Assembly: GCF_902506535.1 (NCBI RefSeq)
Contig: NZ_LR733824.1
Span: forward strand, 434,001 to 498,000
Direction of reading: 5' to 3'
DNA length: 64,000 bases
From: Pseudomonas sp. 8Z
GTDB taxonomy: Bacteria > Pseudomonadota > Gammaproteobacteria > Pseudomonadales > Pseudomonadaceae
Of the stretch, positions 29,089-37,260 are shown one piece after another. Each line of letters opens with the position of its first letter. Within the stretch, counting starts at the first letter, position 1. The notes below the pieces were generated by a model. The model did not search any database. It saw only the letters and a program-made list of their open reading frames with translations, and was not told the origin of the DNA. The position numbers and the translations under genes were made by a program.

Positions 29089-29595
29089 ATGAGCAAGCGA
29101 ATGCTGAGCAAAGGGTTGGTTTTCGGGGTTTTGAGCATGGTCAGCGTAGGGGCTTTTGCCGATGCGGCCGGGGGCAATGGTTGTGGCTGGGGCAATATGT
29201 TGTTCGAGGGGCAGCGCGGGATAGCGCCGCACTTCCTTGCAAGCACGACGAACGGTACCTCGGGTAACGCCACCTTCGGTATGACTTCCGGCACCAACGG
29301 TTGCGATACCAGTGGCGCGCTGGGTTACAACGGTCGTTCGCTGCTGGCCATGAACGGCATGCTCGACTCCATTGCCGAGGACATGGCGGTCGGTCAGGGT
29401 GAAGCACTGGATGCCTACGCCACTTTGCTGGGTGTCGAGGCCAAGGATCGTGAGCATTTCGCCAAGGTCACCCACGACAACTTCGGCACTATCTTCAGCC
29501 AGGCTGACGCCACCAGTGAGCAGGTGCTGGCCGCTACCCTCGATGTGATGAGCCGCGATGCGCAACTGGCGCGTTACGTGAAACAGCCTGCCTGA
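29089..29595 (+). CDS. Secreted/periplasmic DUF3015 protein
   Basis: 168 aa. The start MSKRMLSKGLVFGVLSMVSV at 29089 has GGAG upstream and begins a signal peptide cleaved near AFA-DA. The mature part begins AAGGNGCGWGN, and a second Cys lies in TNGCDTSGA, a possible disulfide. Pseudomonas relatives (PA4607-like position) are uncharacterised. A shared terminator with glyA follows. Confidence 0.82.
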   Translation: MSKRMLSKGLVFGVLSMVSVGAFADAAGGNGCGWGNMLFEGQRGIAPHFLASTTNGTSGNATFGMTSGTNGCDTSGALGYNGRSLLAMNGMLDSIAEDMAVGQGEALDAYATLLGVEAKDREHFAKVTHDNFGTIFSQADATSEQVLAATLDVMSRDAQLARYVKQPA

Positions 29596-29639
29596 TACGG
29601 CGTCGGCGCATCAGGCGCCAGGCGAATACCAGGCAAAAA

Positions 29640-29667
29640 GAAGCCCGCCAAGTTGGCGGGCCTCTTC
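29640..29667. terminator. Bidirectional terminator between DUF3015 gene and glyA
   Basis: GCCCGCCA (29643-29650), loop AGT, TGGCGGGC (29654-29661), with A-rich sequence on the left and T-rich on the right, so it serves both convergent genes. Confidence 0.8.
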
Positions 29668-29681
29668 ATTTCGGCGAGAGC

Positions 29682-30935
29682 TTAGTTACCGTAAACCGGG
29701 AACTTGGCGCACAGGGCCTTGACCTGCTCGCGCACGCGGCTCTCGACGTCATCGTTACCGATGTTGGCCAGCACTTCGCAGATCCAGCCTGCCAGTTGAC
29801 GGCACTCGTCTTCCTTGAAGCCGCGAGTGGTCACCGCAGGGGTGCCGATACGCAGGCCGGAGGTGACGAACGGCGAACGCGGGTCGTTCGGCACGCTGTT
29901 CTTGTTGACGGTGATGAAGGCGCGGCCCAGGGCAGCGTCGGCATCCTTACCGGTGATGTCCTGCTTGATCAGCGAGAGCAGGAACAGGTGGTTTTCGGTG
30001 CCGCCGGAGACGACGTCGTAGCCATTCTCGATGAACACTTGAGCCATGCTTTGGGCGTTCTTGATCACCTGGGCCTGATAGGCCTTGAACTCCGGCTGCA
30101 GGGCTTCCTTGAAGCACACGGCCTTGGCGGCGATGACGTGCTCCAGCGGGCCACCTTGACCACCTGGGAACACGGCGGAGTTGAATTTCTTCTCCAGCTC
30201 TTCGTTCTTGCGTGCCAGGATCAGGCCGCCGCGCGGGCCGCGCAGGGTCTTGTGGGTGGTGGTGGTGACTACGTCAGCGAACGGCACCGGGTTCGGGTAC
30301 AGGCCGGCAGCAACCAAGCCTGCCACGTGGGCCATGTCGACGAACAGGTAAGCACCAACCTTGTCGGCGATGGCGCGGAAACGCGGGAAATCCAGCACCT
30401 GCGAGTAGGCGCTGAAGCCAGCGATGATCATTTTCGGCTTGTGCTCCACGGCCAGGCGCTCGACTTCGTCGTAGTCGATCAGGCCCTGGTCGTTGATGCC
30501 GTACTGCACGGCGTTGTAGATCTTGCCGGAGAAGCTGACGCTGGCGCCGTGGGTCAGGTGGCCGCCGTGGGCCAGGCTCATGCCCAGTACGGTATCGCCA
30601 GCGTTGAGCAGGGCCATGTAGACCGCGCTGTTGGCTTGGCTGCCGGAGTGCGGCTGGACGTTGGCGTAGTCGGCGGCGAACAGCTCCTTGGCGCGGTCGA
30701 TGGCAAGCTGCTCGACCACGTCGACGTATTCGCAGCCACCGTAGTAGCGTTTGCCCGGATAACCTTCGGCGTATTTGTTGGTCAGCACACTACCTTGTGC
30801 TTCCATCACCGCTGGGCTGGTGTAGTTTTCCGAGGCGATCAGCTCGATGTGCTCTTCCTGGCGCAGAGCTTCCTGCTCCATCGCGGCAAAGAGTTCGGCG
30901 TCATAACGAGCGAGGGTCAAATCACGGCTGAACAT
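29682..30935 (-). CDS. glyA: Serine hydroxymethyltransferase
   Basis: PLP enzyme interconverting serine and glycine and loading tetrahydrofolate with one-carbon units. It is 417 aa. The PLP-lysine motif [35 protein letters not shown] and the start [16 protein letters not shown] are normal. P. aeruginosa has several paralogues; this position matches PA4602 (glyA3). Confidence 0.96.
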   Translation of the reverse strand: MFSRDLTLARYDAELFAAMEQEALRQEEHIELIASENYTSPAVMEAQGSVLTNKYAEGYPGKRYYGGCEYVDVVEQLAIDRAKELFAADYANVQPHSGSQANSAVYMALLNAGDTVLGMSLAHGGHLTHGASVSFSGKIYNAVQYGINDQGLIDYDEVERLAVEHKPKMIIAGFSAYSQVLDFPRFRAIADKVGAYLFVDMAHVAGLVAAGLYPNPVPFADVVTTTTHKTLRGPRGGLILARKNEELEKKFNSAVFPGGQGGPLEHVIAAKAVCFKEALQPEFKAYQAQVIKNAQSMAQVFIENGYDVVSGGTENHLFLLSLIKQDITGKDADAALGRAFITVNKNSVPNDPRSPFVTSGLRIGTPAVTTRGFKEDECRQLAGWICEVLANIGNDDVESRVREQVKALCAKFPVYGN

Positions 30936-31071
30936 GGCGGTCCCCTGAAATCAGCTTGGCGGGTGAGAGAGGGGGCGCATTCTACCGCAAAGGTCGCTTT
31001 CAGGCACATGAAGGTCGGTCATGGGGCAGACAAGCGGCCTTCATTAACTGCATTGAGGCGAGGTGAGCGCC

Positions 31072-34000
31072 TCAGTCGAGCATGAACAGTGCCGTGCCGC
31101 TGAACTGGGCGCTGAACTGTTGGGCTTGCATCGGTTTGCCGAATAAGTAGCCCTGCACTTCGTCGCAGCCGTGTTCGCGCAGGAACTCTAGCTGTGCCTG
31201 GGTCTCCACGCCCTCGGCAATCACCATCATGTTCAGGCTGTGCGCCATGGCGATGATGGCGCGGGCGATCTGAGCGTCCTGTTCGCCGTCCGGCAGGCCG
31301 TCGACGAAGCTACGGTCGATTTTCAGTACGTCGATGGGGAACTGCTTGAGGTAGTTCAGCGAAGAGTAGCCCGTGCCGAAGTCGTCCACCGCAATGCACA
31401 GGCCGAGGCGCTTGAGGTCGTGGAGCATTTGCATGGCGCTGGTGACATCCTGCATCAGGATACTTTCGGTCAGTTCCACCTCCAGGCAGGCCGGTGGAAT
31501 GCCGGTGCGCTGGATGATGGCAGCGATGCGGCTCTCCAGATCACCCTCGGCGAATTGGCGTGCCGACAGGTTGACCGACACCTTGGGGATGCGGATTTTT
31601 TCTTCGTGCCAGATTTTGAGCTGACGGCAGGCTTCTTCCAGTACCCATTCACCGACCTGTACCACCAGGCCGAGCTCTTCCAGTACGGGGATGAAGTCGT
31701 CTGGTGGTACCAGCCCGCGCGTTGGGTGGTTCCAGCGCAGCAAGGCTTCTACGCCGGTCAGGCGCTTGCCATCGCCAGAGAACTGCGGTTGGTAATGCAG
31801 GACGAACTGGCCTTGTTCCTGAGCGTGGCGCAGGTCGCTCTCCAGTTCCAGGCGCTCCAGGGCGCTGGCGTTCATTTCCGCCTGGTAGAACTGGAAGTTG
31901 TTCTTGCCGCGCTCTTTGGCGTGGTACATCGCCGTGTCGGCGTTCTTCATCAACTGACTCAGTTCGTTGCCATCTTGCGGCGCGAGGGCGATACCGATGC
32001 TGGCGGTGACGAAGAACTCGCGGCCTTCGAGCACGAACGGGCGGGCGAGGCTGGCGAGGATCTGTTCGGCGACATGAATGGCGCGATTGAGTGCCGCTTC
32101 GCGGCTGGGGCGAGGCTGCAGAAGCAGGGTGAACTCGTCACCGCCCATGCGTGCCACGGTGTCGTCGCCATCGACGCAGGCCGACAGGCGCACGGCCACA
32201 TCCTTGAGCATGCGGTCGCCGGCGGCGTGGCCGAGCGAATCGTTGATCGGCTTGAAGCGGTCGAGGTCGAGGAACATCAGTACCACCCATTCGTCATGCC
32301 GCTCGGCATGCTGCAGGGCGCTGTGCAGGCGATCTTGGAACAGGGTGCGGTTGGGCAGGTGGGTGAGGGCGTCGTAGTAGGCCAGGCGATGGATACGCTG
32401 CTCGCTGGCCTTGCGCTCGCTGATGTCGCTGAAGAAGCACACGTAGCTGACCAGATCGCCTTCCTCGTCATGCACCGCAGTGATGCCGACCCAGGCCGGG
32501 AAGTTTTCGCCGTCGCGGCGTTTTAGCCATACTTCGCCTTCCCAGGCGCCGCGCTGGCTGAGTTGGCCGAGGATGTACTGCACATGGGGGGCCTGTTGCC
32601 GGTCGGCGGTGAGCATGCCGGGCAACTGGTCGAGTACCTGGCCGGCGGAATAGCCACTGATACGACTGAAAGCCTTGTTGACCTGGACGATATAGCCGGC
32701 CGGGTCGGTGACCAGAATCGCTGCGCTGGAGTGCTCGAATACGGTGGCAGCCATGCGCAGGTCTTTCTCGGCGCGGCGCTGCTGGCTGATGTCGCGGCCA
32801 ACGCCAAGAATGCCTTCGAAGCGGCCGTTCTCGTCCCACATCAGTACCAGGCGCAACTCCACGGGGATCTTGTGGCCGTCGGCGCGCAGGCAGTCGAAGA
32901 CGAACAGTTGATCAGGCAGTTCCTCGCGCAGGCGGTCGAGGCGGGAGCGTTCGTCCAGGGCGTCTTGAATACGCTCCAGTAGCAGGTTGAGGCCATTGAG
33001 TTGCTGTGGATTGGCGGCCAGGCTTTGCAGGCCATGGCGCATCATCCAGTCGACGCTGTAACCCAGCACCGGTTGCACCGAGGGGCTGATGTAGTTGAGC
33101 TTGAGCGTGCTGTCGGTGGAGAAGATCACGTCACTGATGCTTTCAGCCAGCAGGCGATAGCGCTGCTCACTGTCGCGCAGCGACTGGTTCTGCTCGATCT
33201 GCTCGGTGATGTCCTTGGCTACACCGATCAGGCGGCTGACCTTGCCCTGTGTGTCACGTGCCAGGGCCTGCTCACGGATACTGAACCAGCGCCATTGGCC
33301 ATTGCGATGGCGCCAGCGCAGCACCGATTCGAGCAGCATGCCGTCACCGACCACTTTCTGCAGATTACGGATCCGCTCGTAATAGTCGCTATCGTCGGGG
33401 TGCAGCGTTCGTGTCCAGAACTCATCGCCCATGGCTTTGAGTTCGTCGGGGCTGTAGCCCAGTTTGAGGCCCAGGCTGTGGTTACTGAACAGTGCGCGCT
33501 TGTTCTGCATGTCGTGCACATAGAGCAAATCAGGCACCGAGCGCACCACTTCCGACCAGAAGCGTTCGCGCTCGATCAGTGACAGTTCGATGCGCTTGCG
33601 GCTAGTGATGTCGCTGATACTCAGCGTCACAGCCTGGTAGTCCTGAAGCAGCTCAGGCAGGCGCAGCACCAGCCAGACATGACGTTTGAGCCCCTGGCGG
33701 GTCACCAATTGGGTTTCCAGTTCAACCAGATTGGGGCCTTCGACAACGGCGACGGTGAGCTTGAAACTCAGGTCTTCAGAGGCAATGGCGCTGCTGTTGA
33801 ACAGTTGCTCCCAGGCTTGAACGGTGCTGCTGGCACCTAGCAGGTTGAGTGCAACCTGGTTGGCTTCGGTGATGTGTAGCTGTTGCAGCAATTGGGCGTG
33901 GTGTTGCGGATCGGCCTGCAGCCAACGCTGTAGACCAACAGCATCACGGACGCGCTGTTGTTGCAGGAAGGTGTGTAGTCCCGATAGATCGAGCACGCAC

Positions 34001-35298
34001 AGTGCCACGCCAGTGCCGTCGAAAATGTCCTGATAACGTCGGCGGGTTTCTTGCAGCACGCGCATGGCTTGTTGTTCGTCGGTCACATCGCGCAGTACCC
34101 AGACATAGCCGCTATGGTGGGCACCTTCACTGATGTCGCTGCGGGTGACGGCGAGCAGGCGGGGGCGATCCTGGCTCTCCAGGCGCACCAGCACTGGCTC
34201 AAGATCAGGGCTCTGCTGCGGGGCGTTGAATAGCTGTGGGTCAAGGTCTGGGAGTAACTCGATCAGGTGGCGATCCCAGGCGCTCTGGCTGTCTAGGCCG
34301 AACATTTTCTCGGCTTGTGGATTGAGGTAACGCAGCACGCCATTGGCTTGAGTCACCAGAATGCATTCTTCCACGGCGCCCAAGGCGCTGGCGGCTTGGC
34401 GTAGTGAGCGCCGAGACTCGGCATTCAGGCGTTGTAGGCTGCGGCGCTCGCGTTGTATGCCGTGCAGTGCAAGCAATGTCAGCAGGCTGAGCAAACCCAG
34501 CAGGATGAACTTGCCGGTCAGGACCGGCATTAGCTGGCTACTGGCGCGCGCACTGTCGAACAGTGCGCGCAGTTGCCAGTCGCTGCCGTCGAGCGCGAAC
34601 AGACGCAGTGTGCTGGCATGTTCTTCCGGGGTCACTTGCGCTTTGATTGGCGTTTGCGTCGATTGCGCATCGAAGCGTGCGATCACTCGGCGGCTGGTGA
34701 TTTCCTCAAGCAGCCACTGGTATTCATTCTGCTGGTGCTCATGCAGCCAGTTGCGCACGGAGTTGGCGCTCATCCTCAGTACAGCCAGTCCGCCGTCGGA
34801 TTGCTGCAGTGCCAGGTAAAGCTGACTATCGCCGCGTGGGCTCAGTGTGTAGCGGTAGGGCGTTTGGCCATTGCGTAGTTGCAAACTGCGGATGAAGGGG
34901 AGATCGCCACTGCCTGCATTGCTGTCGGTTAGCAGTTGGCCTTCGCCATCGAGGCGAATTACGTCATCGAGACTGGGGAATATGCTGTGCAAGGCGCCGA
35001 GCTGCTCTGCTTGAGTCGCCAGGCTTAGCGGCTCGTTTGCCCGCCCTTGCAATACCGCCTGCGCTGCTTGGGCCTTGAGGCGCATGCTCAGGCTCAGGTG
35101 GCGCGCGAGTTGGTCTGTGTAGGTCTGGCTCAGGCGCCGCTGGTTGTCCAGTAACTGGTGATGTTCCTGCATCAACTGCCAGGCGAGCAGGCCGAGCATG
35201 GCCAGCACCAGTACAGTCAGCGCACGTCTTAACGACTCGCGGCGCCTCGGTTGCTGTTCGCCGGGCGTAGGTGAGGGCAATGTGGAGGGCGTCGGCAC
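31072..35298 (-). CDS. morA: Motility regulator MorA, PAS-GGDEF-EAL protein
   Basis: 1408 aa, close to the 1415 aa of P. aeruginosa MorA (PA4601). It has an N-terminal membrane segment (about 27-43), a periplasmic sensor to about 250 and a second membrane segment (ILLGLLSLLTLLALHGI). Several PAS/PAC modules follow, then a GGDEF domain with intact MGGDEF and an EAL domain with EALLRW, the downstream DDFGTGYSSL loop and KIDRSFVDGL. Both catalytic sites look intact, so it may make and break c-di-GMP. It controls flagellar timing and biofilm in known species. It is divergent from the island junction. Confidence 0.94.
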   Translation of the reverse strand: MPTPSTLPSPTPGEQQPRRRESLRRALTVLVLAMLGLLAWQLMQEHHQLLDNQRRLSQTYTDQLARHLSLSMRLKAQAAQAVLQGRANEPLSLATQAEQLGALHSIFPSLDDVIRLDGEGQLLTDSNAGSGDLPFIRSLQLRNGQTPYRYTLSPRGDSQLYLALQQSDGGLAVLRMSANSVRNWLHEHQQNEYQWLLEEITSRRVIARFDAQSTQTPIKAQVTPEEHASTLRLFALDGSDWQLRALFDSARASSQLMPVLTGKFILLGLLSLLTLLALHGIQRERRSLQRLNAESRRSLRQAASALGAVEECILVTQANGVLRYLNPQAEKMFGLDSQSAWDRHLIELLPDLDPQLFNAPQQSPDLEPVLVRLESQDRPRLLAVTRSDISEGAHHSGYVWVLRDVTDEQQAMRVLQETRRRYQDIFDGTGVALCVLDLSGLHTFLQQQRVRDAVGLQRWLQADPQHHAQLLQQLHITEANQVALNLLGASSTVQAWEQLFNSSAIASEDLSFKLTVAVVEGPNLVELETQLVTRQGLKRHVWLVLRLPELLQDYQAVTLSISDITSRKRIELSLIERERFWSEVVRSVPDLLYVHDMQNKRALFSNHSLGLKLGYSPDELKAMGDEFWTRTLHPDDSDYYERIRNLQKVVGDGMLLESVLRWRHRNGQWRWFSIREQALARDTQGKVSRLIGVAKDITEQIEQNQSLRDSEQRYRLLAESISDVIFSTDSTLKLNYISPSVQPVLGYSVDWMMRHGLQSLAANPQQLNGLNLLLERIQDALDERSRLDRLREELPDQLFVFDCLRADGHKIPVELRLVLMWDENGRFEGILGVGRDISQQRRAEKDLRMAATVFEHSSAAILVTDPAGYIVQVNKAFSRISGYSAGQVLDQLPGMLTADRQQAPHVQYILGQLSQRGAWEGEVWLKRRDGENFPAWVGITAVHDEEGDLVSYVCFFSDISERKASEQRIHRLAYYDALTHLPNRTLFQDRLHSALQHAERHDEWVVLMFLDLDRFKPINDSLGHAAGDRMLKDVAVRLSACVDGDDTVARMGGDEFTLLLQPRPSREAALNRAIHVAEQILASLARPFVLEGREFFVTASIGIALAPQDGNELSQLMKNADTAMYHAKERGKNNFQFYQAEMNASALERLELESDLRHAQEQGQFVLHYQPQFSGDGKRLTGVEALLRWNHPTRGLVPPDDFIPVLEELGLVVQVGEWVLEEACRQLKIWHEEKIRIPKVSVNLSARQFAEGDLESRIAAIIQRTGIPPACLEVELTESILMQDVTSAMQMLHDLKRLGLCIAVDDFGTGYSSLNYLKQFPIDVLKIDRSFVDGLPDGEQDAQIARAIIAMAHSLNMMVIAEGVETQAQLEFLREHGCDEVQGYLFGKPMQAQQFSAQFSGTALFMLD

Positions 35299-35786
35299 GT
35301 AGAGTGAACCTGCTACTTACAACTAACTGAGCGGTACAGAGCGGGCGTGCAGGCACGCCAGCCGAGTAGGATGCCTTTAAATGTGGCTAAGTGCCAGTGA
35401 AGTCGACGAGTGACGGTTTGCCCTGCTTGCTGCATTCCGGTAGCTTTGCGCCGCATGCGCGACGATCTGACGTTGCCTCCCCGGCACGAGGCTGGGCTGG
35501 TACTTGTCAGCGTAGCGGCTAAGGTATCTGCACACCCTGTTGTGCGCCTATCGTTTTCTCTTATTCATTGATCAAGTCAGGTTCTCATGGCTCAGTACGC
35601 CTATCTGCCCTATTAGCTTTTAGTCACGTTTTACGACCTGCAGTCGAGCCCTCACCGGCACTGGTTTTCCAGCCAGCCCAGCTATATTTTTCTTCTGAAC
35701 TCTGTGTCATTGCAGAGCTTTTAGTTAGCTTTTGCTGATTTTGGGTCAAATCTAGGCTTCAAAACTTAACTTTTTCGAAGTGTTCC
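35299..35786. other. Intergenic region holding the left island junction
   Basis: Non-coding. The first half is GC-rich and probably holds divergent promoters for morA and a gene beginning at 35587. From about 35600 the sequence becomes AT-rich. AGCTTTT occurs at 35615, 35716 and 35727, twice within the 10-mer AGCTTTTAGT (35615-35624, 35716-35725). These could be recombinase arm sites; this is inference. Confidence 0.5.
35587..35616 (+). pseudogene. ettA: Disrupted 5' end resembling ettA
   Basis: ATG GCT CAG TAC begins a frame reading MAQYAYLPY and then stops. MAQY is the exact start of the ABC-F protein EttA (usually MAQYVYTMHR in Pseudomonas). A divergent ettA next to morA is plausible when the mexCD-oprJ insertion of P. 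aeruginosa is absent. The sequence leaves the expected path at about codon 5-7, where island-like DNA starts. The rest of the gene is not in the window. Four matching residues are thin evidence; the context adds weight. Confidence 0.4.
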
Positions 35787-35948
35787 TAATGGTCAGGCTG
35801 ACCACTACAGTTCCTCCTTCGCTAGCCGAGATAAGGCCTGATTTACCGCCCTGCGACTACCCGGATGAAGAAGGTCTCGAGCCGACAACAGACTGCCTTC
35901 AGGTAGGCACTGAATTAGCCTGAGGATTTCCTCATTGAGACTGCTCAT
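35787..35948 (-). pseudogene. Truncated winged-helix (AbiEi/DUF6088-like) fragment
   Basis: 53 codons beginning MSSLNEEILRLI. It continues EGSLLSARDLLHPGSRRAVN and QALSRLARR, the N-terminal wing-helix pattern of AbiEi-type antitoxins and DUF6088 regulators. Those normally continue into a DNA-recognition wing and run to about 200 aa. Here it ends after NCSGQPDH, so it looks like a remnant. It starts seven bases after the stop of the next gene. Confidence 0.4.
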
Positions 35949-35954
35949 CGCACG

Positions 35955-36386
35955 TTAGGCGATGGTGGAACGGTAGATTTGAGCGCGCTCCACATCGGAC
36001 GAGCTGATGTGATCTCTATCCGAGTAGATAACCCCTGACGCAGTCCTGAGATCATAGCCCAGTACCTTTTCATCGGTATCGGAGATACGAACCAGCTCGG
36101 CGAGCGGCTCCATCTGCCATGCACCAGTTCCATTCAGGCGTGCAGGAGTGATGACCTGCACGTCCTCTACTTTGGCGTTGGCGGCAACACCTTCCAGCAT
36201 TTGTTCTAGCTCCGCCTCGGACGCAACAAGGTACATCGTTCTCCAGTTCGCTCTACCCTTGCCTATGTTCAGGGTCACGCAAAACCAGGGACGATGCTGC
36301 TCAAGCTCAACAAAGCGCCACAGTTGGTAAGGTTCACCAAATACTGGCGCGAGCGGGATTTCGGCATGCCGATGGGTGGTGAACAT
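35955..36386 (-). CDS. Hypothetical protein, 143 aa
   Basis: Not recognised. It begins MFTTHRHAEIPLAPVFGEPY and is a mixed alpha/beta, soluble, acidic protein with no membrane segment or clear motif. It is divergent from the XRE regulator across an 86-bp promoter region containing a strong inverted repeat, which suggests joint control. Confidence 0.6.
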   Translation of the reverse strand: MFTTHRHAEIPLAPVFGEPYQLWRFVELEQHRPWFCVTLNIGKGRANWRTMYLVASEAELEQMLEGVAANAKVEDVQVITPARLNGTGAWQMEPLAELVRISDTDEKVLGYDLRTASGVIYSDRDHISSSDVERAQIYRSTIA

Positions 36387-36430
36387 CGATGGCTCTCGAT
36401 ATTTAAGCTATATACAGCATAGCTCATTCG

Positions 36431-36465
36431 GCCTCGAAAAGGCTTCATCGTTCCTTTTGCGAGGC
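36431..36465. promoter_or_regulatory. Candidate operator of the XRE regulator
   Basis: Near-perfect inverted repeat GCCTCG-AAAAGG (36431-36442) and CCTTTTGCGAGGC (36453-36465), one base of difference in length, centred about 25 bp before the GTG start. The right arm contains the GAGG ribosome site, so protein binding or an RNA hairpin would mask translation. An AT-rich TATATACA -10-like box lies near 36407-36415. Confidence 0.5.
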
Positions 36466-36472
36466 AGCAAAA

Positions 36473-36751
36473 GTGGAATTGAATGAAGCGCTTGGGCTGG
36501 TGATTAAGGAGCTTCGGCAACAGAGGGAATTGCCTCAGGAAGGACTGGGCCCCAGCCAGAGCTACATCAGTGCGATTGAGCGCGGTAAGTGGAAGCCTTC
36601 GCTGGAGAAGATCGAGCAAGTCGCAGCAGTTCTTTCGGTTCATCCCGCCTCCTTGCTCATCCTGGCCTATCTAAAACAGGCACCGGAGGGAGAGGTGGAT
36701 CAGATTCTCAGCGGTATCCAAGCTGAGGTTGCGGATCTGCGGTCTACCTGA
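36473..36751 (+). CDS. XRE-family helix-turn-helix regulator
   Basis: 92 aa from a GTG start (MELNEALGLVIKELRQQREL). The HTH_3/Cro core is QSYISAIERGKWKPSLEKIE. GAGG lies about eight bases before GTG. Such short single-domain regulators often control restriction or defence genes. The inverted repeat immediately upstream is a probable autoregulatory operator. Confidence 0.78.
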   Translation: MELNEALGLVIKELRQQRELPQEGLGPSQSYISAIERGKWKPSLEKIEQVAAVLSVHPASLLILAYLKQAPEGEVDQILSGIQAEVADLRST

Positions 36752-37260
36752 AGGCGGCTCGGCGTGGCGGCATCGTCTTCGCAGCGAAGCCTTGATCGGT
36801 GTTATTCTTAGTCCCTGCCCAAGAGCTTCCTCTCCCGGGTATGTATACCGGTGATGAAACTTGGTTTGAGGTGGTCTCTTTGAGACTGCCTTTGTCATTT
36901 TGGGGACAGCATTTCAGCGCTGAGCCAGCGGCCAGTCCCCTCAGGTCGCTGCTATGTTGAAAGAGCGCTGACGCGTAAATGGAGTCTCGGATCCGCTCTC
37001 CCCGGGAGCTCTGATTCGCGATGTTTGACAAATGTCTTGTCCTCAAGCCGCCCCCAGATCGCGGAAATTATCTGCAATTATCTCGATATAGATAATTGGT
37101 CGTTTTCTAGTCAGACCTCCTACCCTCAGCCGCTGCGGCGGCATTGGCTGATCGCGTGTAGCCCATAGGCACAGCATCAAGCGCCTCGGGGCCAACCTAT
37201 GAGGAATACCTGGATTCCGAGTGCTTGGATATGATGGCCAAGGAACCGCACTATACGAGG
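36752..37260. other. Intergenic region, possible gene remnants
   Basis: No convincing complete gene. One 39-codon frame (36841-36960, beginning MYTGDETWFEVVSLRLPLS) and a plus-strand tail ending at 37278 (TYEEYLDSECLDMMAKEPHY ...) look protein-like but lack supported starts. The tail overlaps the end of the convergent NERD-helicase gene. They are best read as debris. Confidence 0.3.

Noticed and set aside
29796..31085. 429-codon plus-strand frame opposite glyA
   Set aside because: Shadow of glyA; glyA identity is certain.
31240..32526. 428-codon frame opposite morA
   Set aside because: Shadow of the GGDEF/EAL region of morA.
35299..35600. tRNA attachment site at the island edge
   Set aside because: No cloverleaf or tRNA 3' end could be found near the left junction.
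36671..37046. Minus-strand frames of 75 and 100 codons
   Set aside because: Low-complexity composition, no ribosome site and overlap with the XRE gene end.
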